Shown here: positions 47,080 through 58,820 of the stretch, in pieces | Numbering within the stretch: the first letter of the stretch is position 1 | Layout: every line of letters begins with the position of its first letter | Assembly (NCBI GenBank): GCA_963555705.1 | Contig: OY743171.1 | Coordinates: forward strand, 20,087,352-20,151,351 | DNA length: 64,000 bases | DNA from: Ligustrum vulgare | Lineage: Eukaryota > Streptophyta > Magnoliopsida > Lamiales > Oleaceae | Direction of reading: 5' to 3' | Position numbers and translations under genes: made by a program | Notes under the pieces: generated by a model | Seen by the model: the letters and a program-made list of their open reading frames with translations, nothing else | What the model was told of the DNA's origin: nothing | The model's database searches: none

Positions 47080-47943
47080 AAATGACCCGTGACACTTAAA
47101 GACACAAAAACAAGTACAAGACTCACTAGGTAGGGAAAGAGTTTGGGGAACTGTAATTTCTGGACTAGGGTCCACAGGAGAGTTCTGCCACTCCCCGAAA
47201 ACCCAGAACCACTGGTTCCTCCAGTTCTTTATTGAGGTTGGGTGACCGGTGATAACAGGAGGATATGAGCCCCTGGGAGACAAGTAATACTAGTCTTTGA
47301 CGCCCGACCTCAAGTTCCTTTCCCTTCTAACTGATTTCTTCAAAGTATAGAGGGTATGAATAACGTGCAGTGAGATGGGATAGTTAGGGTTGACCTCCTG
47401 CCACACTAACCAAGTACCCACAGCCTATGTCCAGAAGTTGGGGGCCAGCTGGTAGGGGCACAGGTTATAACTCCTAAGCAACGCCCTGAAGAAGGGGTGC
47501 AGGGGTAGCCTCATCCCACAGGATAAAGCATCATAGCATATGGCCGCTTGGCTTGGAGGAGGGCTGCAAGGTCGGAAAGAAGGTGTAGGGTGCACCAGTT
47601 GAACCCCTTCTGGCATCCGGAATTTTGCCGAAGCCCCAGCCAAGTCAACCCTTCGGATTTCAGTGGCGATTTCGCTGCTCTCCCATGACTTTGGGTTTGG
47701 ATTAGGATCCACGTGATAGCCCGAAACTTTGTTAACCTGATCGACCCAATCCTCCACTTGGGCGATCTCCTCTACAGTCAGACCCAACTCTTCCCTATGT
47801 GCCCTAAATGGGGCCCTAACGATTAAACCGAGGTCCTGGTGACCTGAAGAAGAGCCTACCGCCTCTTCTCTCCCTAAATCCTTGTCTCGTTTGCTCCGAA
47901 GCTCTCTAAAAGATGCCTCTTCCTCAGGTGACAAGTGAGCCAT
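47080..47943 (-). pseudogene. antisense ORF, Transposase_28 / gypsy-type family
   Basis: On the minus strand from ATG at 47943 a long frame reads MAHLSPEEEASF, then an acidic/basic stretch and LPLHPFFRALLRSYNLCPYQLAPNFW. After a TAG at about 47425 the same frame continues with GTWLVWQEVNPNYP, then another stop, then ITGHPTSIKNWRNQWFWVFGEW. The LHPFF-LL-YNL-P-QL-PN-W pattern is that of the plant putative gypsy-type transposon family, which sits antisense near the 3' LTR in some Tat elements. Its function is unknown. Two in-frame stops break it. A possible GTGAGT donor lies at the left end. Confidence 0.7.
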
Positions 47944-48480
47944 GTAGTTCTGGTGTTTTCTTCTTCACTGTCAGAATCACTCAAACAAATTATGCCATTG
48001 ATTTTCCTATTCCTCCTCTTAATCTGCTCCCTAAAGAAGCGGGAACTAAAAATCGATAAAGATATGTGGCAGAAACCTCTGACAGGAATCGCCATTGCTA
48101 ACATTTCCTGTGAACCCGTTCCCCCAACTCTTTCCATTTTTTCTTTTGTTTTTTAAAGAAGGGTCAGACTCATCAAAAGAGAAACAAAATGCAAAACGAA
48201 ATTTTCAAACCCACGATGTAAGACTAGAAATAGAAAAGTCTTGCACATACAAAAACAAAGATATTTACCTTCAAAGAACGGACGCTTGAGATTGTATACT
48301 CGAAATGAGGAACTCGCCAATGAATGCTGTTGAACGTTAAAGACGGGTGCTGGGTGGAAAACCCTTGAAGAGAGGACGCGAGACTTGCAGGAAGGGAAAA
48401 AAACTATTCGATCTTTCGTGAGGTTGTTGCCGTGAAAATTCTAAAGAAATGGCAAAGGGAAAATAACGAAACAAAGGAGG

Positions 48481-48488
48481 ATTTATAC
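48481..48488 (-). promoter_or_regulatory. possible TATA box for the antisense ORF
   Basis: On the minus strand the sequence reads CTGTATAAATCC about 540 bp upstream of the antisense ORF start. It is a candidate antisense promoter inside the element, based on one motif only. Confidence 0.3.
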
Positions 48489-48935
48489 AGGTAACCCATG
48501 CCTCTTGGGGAGTGAGCTAATCAAAGCGCCAGCTGTCGGAGGAAATGATGAAACTTTTCAGCTACCACGGTGAGTGCCACACGTGGCAAAAATATCACTC
48601 CCATCGCCTTTTATATTTCTTGGGAACCGATATCAGTAGCCCCTTTTTATTAAATGCGCCGCCTAAGAAATGCGCTAGTGCGATCCCAACCCTTACTTAG
48701 GAGGGAGGAGCCGAAGTAGGAGGTCGGATATAATATGGATCCGAACTTCTCATAAGGAATGTCGTACCTGATCATAAAAATCACCGCACTGCATAGTGAT
48801 TCCCTACGAGTTACTGACGGAACAACTACAAAATATTGGATATAACAAACAATTAAACTTGAACGGAATTATTGCTGCGATACTATGGAAAATTCGATCT
48901 GCCCATGAATGACCACATCGAATTTGAGGGACTAG

Positions 48936-49616
48936 TGTTGAGATCATGCCCAAAATACGACACGTTGGGCCACTAGTGGAGGCCCAATGAAGGTACACGA
49001 ACTTTAGCCCATGATTAGGAGTTCAAGATATCCCACCTGGGCCAGTGGCCGAGGTGGAAAGGCATACGAGCCCCCCTGGCCGAACTGGTTTGTGCCTAGC
49101 AGAGGCGCTTTATTCTTAGCTGAGGTGTTTACGGTAGTGCCTCGGATGCAAGGATGGAACAAGGGATGAAGTCAGAGATGTGACACTGCTTTTACCAAGA
49201 TGTGACAGGCGCCCATCCCCTACGAAAGGTAGCAATGATTACGGTAAAAAATCAAGGTTGTCCCCCTCAAGAGCTAGGGTGAATACACGTGTAAAAATCC
49301 GCCATGTGTTACAATCCAGGGCAAGGAATCCTTCTATAAATAGAGCACACTTGCCTCCAAGGAAAGTGTTAGCAATTTCATACTCTCAACAATATATTTC
49401 TCACTCCCTTTTCTCTTTTTTACACACTTATATTTCCCGCACCCAATATATATTTGCTTAAAATGAGCACTGACTTTGCCATCGCAGTGCGAACGGGAGC
49501 CGCCTCGGCCCCTTTGCAAACTGATTGTTTGTCACAGTGCACAGGAAATCCACGTGTTCAAGAGGGAGGAGGTGAGATGTGTTGGTCCAAGGTCCAGCCG
49601 GATTTTGTGGTCAACA
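48936..49616 (+). repeat. 3' LTR of the Tat-like element
   Basis: 681 bp, TATA box at 49335-49342; preceded by the purine-rich TTTGAGGGACTAG. Confidence 0.95.
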
Positions 49617-49621
49617 CTAAC

Positions 49622-51652
49622 CATATGGAATTAATTTTTCTGAAAATTCATTCTCAATCACAGATTCTTTAAAAAATTATTTTTTTACAATTTTTCATAC
49701 TACTTTTAAATTATACATTCTAAAAAAATCATTTTTTCACAAAAACAAATCTCAAAAAATTAAAATCAAATAGTCAAAATAATAATTTGAAAATCTCGCA
49801 ATTATCATGATACGAAAATCTAGTAAAGTTAAGATCACGAAATTATACGAAAACTTTTATACACTATAATCTTTAAAAATTTATTAAAATTAAGAATGAT
49901 TAAAAAATATTAATTATTCTATTGATATTATTAACTAAAAAGAAATCAAAACATTATTTATTCAATATTAGTCTTCTTTCAATAACTTTTCTATAAATTA
50001 TTTATAAGCAGTGTATTTTTTCAACCACATATATATTTCAAAAAATATGATTTTTAATATTAAAGATAACAAATGATTTGACAGTTAATATATGTATAGT
50101 TAAGGCAATAAATGCGTTCACGTTTATCTAGATTTTGCATTTACATTTAACATACATCTATTTTGCTTTCACACTGTTTAATGTTATGATAACTTATTAT
50201 TTATAGAAATAGAAAATAGGCGAAAAAATGTTTTTAGAAACTACCCAACTTTTATATATTATAAATATATTTTGAGATATTATGATTTTATTTTTTTATG
50301 AATGATATGAAATTATAATTAATTATATGAGTAAATTTTTACTCATTAATATGTAAACACTTAAAAAAATTATGCTAAAAATAATTTCTGATCGGATAAC
50401 TTATAAGGTAACAAATCGGATATGTATTTAACTATCATATATCAGTCAGACAATCGGATTGGATTGGATAAAGACAAATCTGATCCATATTCGATCTGTT
50501 TACATCCCTACTGATCATCATGAGAAGTTACTTGGGTACATGCTGCCACTTAGAGGTATCAATTTAGGTGGTCTGAGTTGGGTCGATCCGTTAATATATA
50601 TGCTCGGTAGCGATCCGTGTGGTAAAAAGCCCGTCCGCTGTGGGTTTATGGATTGGTCCAGGTCAGTCCACAAATTTAGAACTACAATCCAGGTCTGCCC
50701 ACTGACCCATCCGAGTAGAGCCAATGCGGATCTCGGTTCACTCTGGTTTGGTCTGTATGAATGAAAACATAGAATTTTTCATATTTATAGAAATTTTTTT
50801 GTTAAATTACTAAATACGAAATGAATAAAATGATAAATTCATATTTATAAAAAGAAAAGTTTACATAGAATTAAATTTATATTTTATGTTACATGATTTA
50901 CTTTTAAATTCTAACTTTACAAAGTTAAATACAATATAAACAAATATCAACTAAATTGAATTTCTAATTACTACCGTCAAATTTTTGTAGTTTTAAATAC
51001 ATTCCAACTAGGATGTCATTTACTTTACTATAATTTAACCCTCATTTGGTAGAGATTAAATTAGATTTTTAGTAGATTTTGATAAATATTGATGAGATGT
51101 GTTGTTGAAAAGTTAGGGGTCTCATGAAATATGTGATCGTGATTGATTGTCAAATTTGACTTGGATTAAAATCTGGATTTTAATTGTTATCAAACATGGG
51201 GTTATGGTTTAAGTATATCACAACTAGGTTGACCTTCTTAACTATAATTTAGTTGTTAAAATTTAAGATTTTTAATTTTTTTAATTATTTCATGGGGCAG
51301 CGAGTTAACCGCGGCCTATGAAGGTATGAGTCGCGAAGCCCTTGGTTACACCTTCTTGACCCACGAACAGCTCGCTTTGGCTATGGGTCGGCCGACGGTT
51401 CCAGGTCAATCCAAGCCGATTTTCACGGGTCTGATTGGTCTATCCTTCTTGACACCTCTATCGTCACCCAGTGGATTGTATATATAATTTGAAATAAATA
51501 TTAAATTTTCATCCCTAAATTACCTAAAAATTATTTCCCCCCCCCCCTATCTAGTCTCTGTTTGGAAATAATAATGCTAAGTGTACAAACCCTTTTACTA
51601 ACAGGGTTGAATTTCCGTATTTTCCTTTAAATGACAATGTTTATTACACAAA
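49622..51652. other. no gene seen; AT-rich with three GC-rich patches
   Basis: Mostly AT-rich. GC-rich patches at about 50400-50515 (ending GTTTACATCCCTAC, as at hAT-like ends), 50550-50760 and 51290-51480 look like small DNA-element debris. A poly-C run lies at 51537-51547. Confidence 0.4.
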
Positions 51653-51657
51653 CCCAC

Positions 51658-53147
51658 TAATAAGTGTATAAATATGTCTAAATTAGGTGTAATTATTGTC
51701 GTTTTGGAATATTTGCTATTTAATTTGTGTTTATTTGTTTACTTTACAGAAAATATCCCAAAAGATGAAGAATGAAGTAATTGATGAGAAAAATGCATAA
51801 TTGGATGTTGATTGAAGCTAAATTGGATAATTGATAAGTTCGTAACGTCAACCGGAAAGATGCAATGTGCCAAAATGAACGAAACAGAGGTTGGAGAACC
51901 TAATTGAATGAATTAAGAGCTTAAATGGGAAAATTGAGAAGAAGATAAAGTTTGGGGACTAAATTGCAATAATTGGAAGTTGAGGACTGAATGTGAAATT
52001 AAAAGTCAAGGACTAACTTGTACAGCCGAGAAAAGAGCGAAGTCGCGATCGCTGATCACATACCAAGCGATCGCAAGAAGGTGTGAAAAAATAACCCGAG
52101 AGTTTTTAGGTCAAGCACGCGATCGCTAGGGTGTAAACCACAAAATCGCGTGGCTTTTCGGCTGGGTCGCAGATCAGATTTTTCTCGCAATTTTTAACAG
52201 GCTTTGGGCTTTTTGACCTAGGTTTTCTCCAAAACCTATATATACAACACATGAGGCACGAAAATCAAACCTTTGCCTCTCCATAGAACGAGCCACAACA
52301 GATTTTTTAATTCAAAATTTTGGAGATTCAAGCAGCGCAGAGGGGCGTGAATTGAAGATACTTGAAGAATTGATAATTGGTGCAATCTTTCGATTCTTTT
52401 TTTTATTTTCAATGAACGTCATTATATTTTGTTTTTGCTATTTAAATATGATGTGTAGCTAAATTTGATGTTGGGATGAACGATGTAGCCTAGTTAATTA
52501 TTTTAATTCCATATTCCTTGTTTTAACGCTTTAATGCATGTGTTGATTTATTATTGCGTTTAATGCTTGAATGAACTGGCCACTTATTCATGATTTTATG
52601 TGTTATTTCCATAATCCGAGAGGTGAGTTAATAACATAGATCTAGGTAATGAATCCGGTAATTGAACGAGAGATATAGATATACTCTTGTAATTATTGCG
52701 GTCGTGTGTGAATTCTAGAATGTAATGCATCTAGATAAGGAATATTCGGACCCGCTGTAGAGATACATGGTTGACTTATTTAGGTAGAGTTGATTTAAAC
52801 TCGAGAGAGGAATTTCAATTTAAATTAGTGAATTCGACCGAATGCATATTTAGGAAATAAAACTGGAATTGGAGTTAATTTAATTGGTTAGGTGAAATCG
52901 TAAATCCCAACTACTTTACAATCGTATTTGAAAACAAAACAATTCTCCCATTTTAATTTCTTTAGTTTAATTCTTTAGTTTTAGTTTAAAACCTCAAATT
53001 TGTTTGTTCGTTCAAATAAAGTGTAGAACTAAAATATTTTGGTAATTAATAGCAGTCCTCGTGGGACGATAATTCGGACTCCTAGGTCCACTTTATTACT
53101 TCTCACGACCCGTGCACTTGCTTCGCATCGCGAGATATCATTGAACA
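51658..53147 (+). repeat. 5' LTR of the Athila-like element
   Basis: 1490 bp. It lacks about 10-20 bases near its start that the 3' LTR has. It contains three intact GCGATCGC octamers (52045, 52067, 52119) and one degenerate copy near 52142, and CTATATATACAACAC as a TATA-like region. Confidence 0.93.
52045..52150. repeat. GCGATCGC palindrome cluster, 5' LTR
   Basis: Octamers start at 52045, 52067 and 52119; a decayed fourth (AAAATCGC) is at about 52142. Distances are 22, 52 and about 23 bp. Confidence 0.95.
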
Positions 53148-53285
53148 AGTTTTTGGAACCGTTGCCGGGGATTGTTTTTATATTAATATCGATACCCATT
53201 AGTTCTTATTTTACTTTGAACTTTATTTTGCTTATTTTTATCTTTATTTTCAGTTTTTGTTTTTAATTAGTGTTTTATTTATTTT

Positions 53286-54593
53286 ATGTTAAGAAAGACT
53301 AAGTTATTTGATTTGCTTCCTTTTGATACAGAAATTGAACGCACCTTTCGACAGAGGCGTAGACAACAGTTGGAAGCGAATCAACAAACAGACTTAGCCA
53401 TTGCAGATGACATAATTCAGGATAATCATGGAAATCAACAAAATCTGCCAGCAGCTGTGAATGGACAGCAACAAAATCATAGAAGGCACGTTTTGCGAGA
53501 CTACATGGTTCCTCCTATGGGGAACATTGGAACCTGCATTGTACCTCCTGCAATCCGAGCTAATAATTTTGAGATCAAGACTTCCTTGATATCCTTGATC
53601 CAAAATTCGTGCGTTTTTCATGGATTGCCATCTGAAGATCCTCATGCGCACCTTAGGACATTTTTGTAACTATGTGATATGCAACGCATGAATGGAGTTT
53701 TAGAGGATGCCGTGAAATTAAAGCTATTCTCATTCTCTTTGGCGGACAAAGCAAATGCCTGGTTTTACTCTTTGCCCTTACACACAATCACCACTTTTGA
53801 AGTTATGAGCCAGAAATTTGTAGATAAATTTTTCCCACCTGGCCGCATGTCAAAGCTAAGACGTGAAATTCTGTCCTTTAGTCAACAGCCAGGGGAATCC
53901 ATTTTTGAAGCTTGGGAAAGGTTCAATGAGCTTATCAGACAGTGTCCTACCCATGGAATCGCAGATTGGATCTTAGTCCAAACATTCTACAATGGGTTGA
54001 CGAATGAGAATAAAAAGTACGCTGACTCAGCAGCTGGAGGATCATTAATGAATATGACATATGAAGAAGCTTCTGAGATTTTTGAGAAGATGGTTGCGAA
54101 CAGTTACTAGTGGTACTCAGATAGATCTACACCAAAGTCTGGAGGAATTGTTGCAGTTAATGAGATTACAGCATTAAATACTAAGCTGGATGCTTTAACG
54201 AAGAAAATCGACAGTATGGGTGTGCAGCCAGTAAATTCAGTTCATACAACTTTGTGTGATTTTTGTTTCGAAAATCACGCGATAAATTTCTGCCCACTTC
54301 AACAAAATCAATCAAACCCAGAACAGGTCAACTTCGTAGGAAACAGGCAGCAGGGTTGTACTTATTCACAAACTTACAACCTAGAATGGAAGAATCACCC
54401 TAATTTTTCATGGTCTAACAATCAGAATGTTCAGCAGCCGCCTGGATTTCAGCAACAGCAACAATCTCAGAAAAACATATCCGAGAATATAGAAGTGTTA
54501 ATTCAGCTGGTCAAGAGTCAGAATGGTGAGATAATGAATCAAGCTGCTGAAATAAAAAAATTTGAAGAAACAGATGGGGGAGTTGGCAGCTAG
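53286..54593 (+). pseudogene. Athila-like gag
   Basis: One frame runs from 53286 with stops at 53667-53669 and 54108-54110 and continues to about 54593. Athila gag features include the opening MLRKTKLF, a Gln/Asn-rich linker, the RDYMVPP motif and FHGLPSEDPHAHLRTFL. These are followed by KLFSFSLADKANAWFYSLP, FVDKFFPPGRMSKLRREILSF, then PGESIFEAWERFNELIRQCP, and a CDFCFENHAINFCP knuckle-like motif near 54260. The two stops and a later frame shift near 54580 make it non-functional as it stands. Confidence 0.9.
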
Positions 54594-55496
54594 CAGTGCA
54601 ATAAGGCAGCCTGGACAGTTACCAAGCAACACTGAAATGAACCCTCGTGAGCATGTTAATACAATAACAACAAGAAGCGGGGTTCAGCTATCTGAAGTGA
54701 CTGTAGAGGAATATGGGAAGCAGAAGAACCAAAAGAAAGATGTGGTGGAAGAACAGGAAAGTGAGGAAGAACAGAGGTCAACTCCTGAAGTTCATGAAAA
54801 AGTTGAAGAAGAAACCCGAGTTCGACCACCAGTCAAAGCTTATGTGCCCCCAGTTCCTTATCTACAAAGATTGATAAAGCATCAGTTGGAGCACCAGTTT
54901 GGAAAATTTTTGGAAATATTCAAGAAACTGCACATTAATATTCCTTTTGCTGAAGCATTGGCTCAAATGCCGCTCTACTTGAAATTCATGAAGAAGATGC
55001 TGTCAAATAAAAGGAGATTGGTTGATAATGAAATAGTAGCACTGAGTGAGGAGTGCAGCGTCATACTTCAAAAGAAATTACCACAAAATTGACCGATCCA
55101 GGGAGTTTCTCTATCCCTTGCATTATTGGTAATTTCAGTTTTGATAATGTTTTGTGTGATCTAGGGGCCAGTGTTAATTTAATGCATTTGTCTGTGTACA
55201 GGAAACTTGGTTTGGGGGAGCGTAAACCAACCAATATCACACTAAAGCTGGCGAACAGATCAATACAATATCCATATGGGATTGTTGAGAATGTGATAGT
55301 AAAAGTAGACAAATTTTTCTTCCCAGTCGACTTTGTGATTTTGGACATGGAAGAGGATGCCCAAATGCCCCTCATTCTTGGAAGGCCGTTCCTAGCTACT
55401 GGAAGATTCTTAATCGACATTGAAAAGGGAGAAATCATCTTTATGGTCGAGAAGGAACAAGTCACGTTCAGCATCAAGCCAAGGCGAAGATCTTGA
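54562..55496 (+). pseudogene. Athila-like gag C-terminus and aspartic protease
   Basis: After the shift near 54580, the frame 54562-55092 carries the NTITTRSGVQL motif that opens Athila pro-pol, a Glu-rich linker and YVPPVPYLQRL. A further shift near 55060 leads to 55053-55496 with the protease: IPCIIGNFSFDNVLCDLGASVNLM (active site Asp-Leu-Gly-Ala-Ser in this lineage), then MPLILGRPFLATG. The catalytic Asp is retained. There is no RT downstream. Confidence 0.88.
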
Positions 55497-55779
55497 AGGT
55501 CTAAATGAAAGCTGCTTCAAAGTGGAGGGGGTGGTCCAGAAACCAGAAGAAAAGACCGAGCAGGGTATTAATATTGAGGAGGAGCTAAGCACAAAACATG
55601 AGTTCATAAAGGCTAAAGATGGATGGAGGGACAAGAAGGAAGAAAAGCCTAACATCCCTCAACAATTGGCTAAAACTGAGGCTTTGGGATTCAAGAAAGT
55701 GAGAAAACGAATAGAGATATGCAAGGCAGGGAATTGCAAGAAATGCAAAGCTTCAAGAGGATCATTCAAACCTCCATGA
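55420..55779 (+). pseudogene. short charged ORF after protease, Athila-like
   Basis: A frame of 119 residues, Glu/Lys-rich, overlapping the end of protease in another frame and ending KCKASRGSFKPP. It probably represents the join between the protease tail and the sequence that followed integrase, after deletion of the rest of pol. It is immediately followed by the CGCTTGTTGGGAGGCAACCC motif that occurs after pol in Athila-type elements. Confidence 0.4.
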
Positions 55780-56194
55780 TATTTATGTGCTAAAGTCGGG
55801 CTTAAGACTTAAAACGGAGCGCTTGTTGGGAGGCAACCCAACCTTTCTTCCCTTTTACTTATTACGCTTTTATTATTTATTTTAGTGTCGAAATTTTAGA
55901 TATATGCATGGTAGGAAATATGTTTGAGTGTTTTGTATGTTTCATGTTAAGAGCACTTGTGCATAATAGTCTATTATTGCATATTTAAGTATGTTTTTGA
56001 TTTTGCATGTTTACATTAGGCTAGGTTTTTATCGTCATTCCAAACACACACACACACACACTAGTTTGGATCATGAAGTTAATGTTAAAAAAAAAAAAAA
56101 AAAAATCATTGCATAGATCGTGAAGTGATTATGGGGATAAAAATGATTTTGAAAATCAAAAATAGGAAAAAATTTCATTACTGCCGGGAACTAC

Positions 56195-56301
56195 GCGATC
56201 GCGTGCCAAGAGGATCTAGCGATCGCGAGTTTGCATTTAAAAATCAACAGGTTTTAAAACCTTGAACCATGCGATCGCTGGCACTCCAGCCAGGCGATCG
56301 C
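56195..56301. repeat. GCGATCGC palindrome cluster, internal
   Basis: Octamers start at 56195, 56219, 56271 and 56294; distances 24, 52 and 23 bp. Confidence 0.95.
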
Positions 56302-57908
56302 GTGGCTGTACTGGGACCAAATTCGGCAGTTTAAGTTCTTTTCCTCATTCTTTCAACTGTAAACATTATAAACTCGTTTTATCTCCCCAAAATCACTCAA
56401 AAGTATGATCTTTCATCTATCATGCATGCAATCAACACTTCATTGCACCAAATTCATTGCTATTTTCAAATCCAAATCAATGAAAGGTATGAAATTCTTC
56501 ATTTAAATCCATAGTTACTCAAAATTTTGAAATTTTCTTTTAGTTCTTGGATTTTGAAATTGTGAATGGTGAAGAGTGGGCTTAGGTTAGTGGTTGGAGA
56601 TTGTGATTTGTGGTTTAGTAGACAAAAATTTTGGGTTCATTCATCCCTCCAGCCCTATGCATATCCATTGATTTTTGCAATGTCCATTAAGTGTTTGATG
56701 AAATGCTACAAAGAGAGTTTTGTGCTAATTTTATAAATCCATCCGAGCATTTATCTTCATGACATGTGTATCAATATTTATGTGTGTGTAGTGCATGAGT
56801 TAGTTCACATCTTGGCATTAAAATCATTAAAACCATGTTGGCATCATGACAGCCCCATTGCAAGGCCATTGCAGACCATTGCACCCAGAAACTGTCTCAC
56901 GTCACCTACTTCTCCACATTGTTGCATGACCATATTGACCTTCAAATGAGATGAATTTTAAAATATTGTTGATCATGCTGTGAACTTTAAAGTATCAAAA
57001 GATGGCTCGGGAAAATTTATGTTTTTCTAGGCGATGTCAAGGCTTAAATGTGTGTGGTCGACCAATTTTGAAAATTCAAAATTTTGCTTTGACTTTAGTT
57101 TGGGGGTGTGGTACTGAACTTCCATTATTTCTTATTGGAGTTTATGATTTCTAATGTTACTTATCTCTTAATTGCAAGGTAAACACCAATCAAGACACAT
57201 CCAATCAAGTTGGGCAGGGCAAGAATAGGGTCATATTTATTCAACATCATTTCAAATGGAAGCATCAAGGCAACAAAGCATTCACATTTCACCTGGGAAG
57301 TTCTCATTCTCTCTTCGTTGTCTTGTATTACATTTTTTTTAGATCTTTTTGACAAACATTGAGGACAATGTTCATTTCAAGTTTGGGGGTGAAGATTCAT
57401 TACATTCTTCATTCATTTTATATTCATTCCATTTTATTGGGATAAAAAAAAAAGGTTTTAAAATGTGTTAACTTGTTTATTACCTAGGATATAGTATGAA
57501 TCAATTTGTACTTAGGCTTGAAAATTGGACAACATGAAAGCATGAACTTATGTTGAACTAGTTATGTTTTGCTAGATTCATATTTATTGCGCACATAGCC
57601 CGTGTTGGATAATTGCTTGTGTAAGGAATTTTGTTTAATACATGTGGGGCAAATTTATGCAATTTGAACTTAGGAATGACTCGAAAATCCCTGAACTTAG
57701 ATCATAAGATATCCCATCCCTAAATTAGAATCAATCATGCTAAAAGGCAAGTTTGGGGGTAAAATGGTTGGAATTTGTGTGTATTGACGGGTTGGAGGTC
57801 TGTGGTTCTTGGTTTTTCACTTTAATCATTACAGTTTGGTCAACGGGTATAAACTATTTTCAGCATAAAAACAGAAAAATGTTGAAGGTCTTATTCTGCT
57901 CTTCAAAT

Positions 57909-58188
57909 GCCTTTTTGATTCGAGTAAGTAAGTCCGAGGGGTCTTTCAAACCTGGTGCCCTAAAGTCAATTGGCTTGGGAGTCATCGACCTAAAGCTCGC
58001 TACAGGGGTCAATTAGAAAGCAAGTACGGAGAGTGGACTTACACATAAGACATTATAATATCTTTAACTTTTCTGTTTAAGCCTTTATGACTCGGGCAAG
58101 TACGTCTGAGGGGTTCTTTGAACCTGGTACCCTAAAGCCAACTGGTTTGGGAGTTGCCGATCTGAAAGCCCGCTACAGGGGTCATATA
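57909..58188 (+). repeat. direct duplication, period 172 bp
   Basis: The phrase GCCTTTNTGAYTCGRG and about 100 following bases (GGGGT, TTNAACCTGGT, CCCTAAAG, CGCTACAGGGGTCA) occur at 57909 and again at 58081. Confidence 0.8.
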
Positions 58189-58820
58189 GAAAGCCAGTAT
58201 GAAAAGTTCTGCACAAAGATGGTAAAAGACAGAGACATTAAAAGAAAAAGTCGTCCATTAAAAAAAATAATAATAAAAATATATATTGCATGGTATAAAC
58301 TTTGTTGACTGAGCTGTGGTGGTTGAGGTTGTAGAATTGGGGACTGCTTTCTTTTGATTTGTTTTGTACGTATATTTCTGATTCTGACTACCTTGTGTGG
58401 AAAAAGCAAAGAATAATTTTAGAACCCACATAGATAAAAACCAGGGATGTGAGAGAAAAGCAGAAAGTGGTGATCATCCATGAGCGCTGAAAGGAATTTC
58501 ATTAGAATTCATAGATTGACCACATGGGATTCGGGCTGGATTATGTATAATGAGCCACACAGTGTTGAGTATATCTTTTGCATAAGTATGCTTTTGACAC
58601 TGACTATTCACACACACACTTGAAACTCTGGAAGGATATAACTAGAAAATATTTTGCATTGTTGTTCATGACGCTTGCTGAAGCTTAAATTGGTTTGGAC
58701 TGTAGAGGCATATGGTAAACATGTTGACACAACAAAAATATTTGTTCTCTTATTTCTTTGATTTTAGTAGTTTAGTTTAAATTGTTCGAGGACGAACAAT
58801 AGTTCTAGTTTGGGGGTATT

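Larger units (their letters stand above)
41257..49616 (+). mobile_element. Ty3/gypsy Tat-like LTR retrotransposon, 8.36 kb, lacking integrase
   Basis: LTRs 41257-41940 (684 bp) and 48936-49616 (681 bp) start TGTTGAGATC and end AACA, flanked by a perfect 5-bp duplication CTAAC (41252-41256 and 49617-49621). The primer-binding region TTTTGACGTCGTCTGTGGG follows the 5' LTR. Order: 41-bp tandem repeats, gag, protease, RT, RNase H, a second RNase H-like domain, then no integrase but an antisense ORF before the 3' LTR. The dual RNase H and antisense ORF are features of the plant Tat lineage. LTR similarity is high, suggesting a fairly recent insertion, although the coding frames are broken. Confidence 0.93.
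55780..58820 (+). other. noncoding interior of the Athila-like element
   Basis: No env-like or pol frame recognised. It contains a CA microsatellite (about 56046-56061), a second palindrome cluster (56195-56301), a 172-bp direct duplication (57909 and 58081), a short hairpin ATTGTTCG-AGGA-CGAACAAT (about 58780-58800) and the purine tract. Confidence 0.7.

Noticed and set aside
51290..51480. GC-rich open segment that could encode about 55 residues
   Set aside because: Several frames are open on both strands because of GC content; it resembles transposon subterminal debris rather than an exon.
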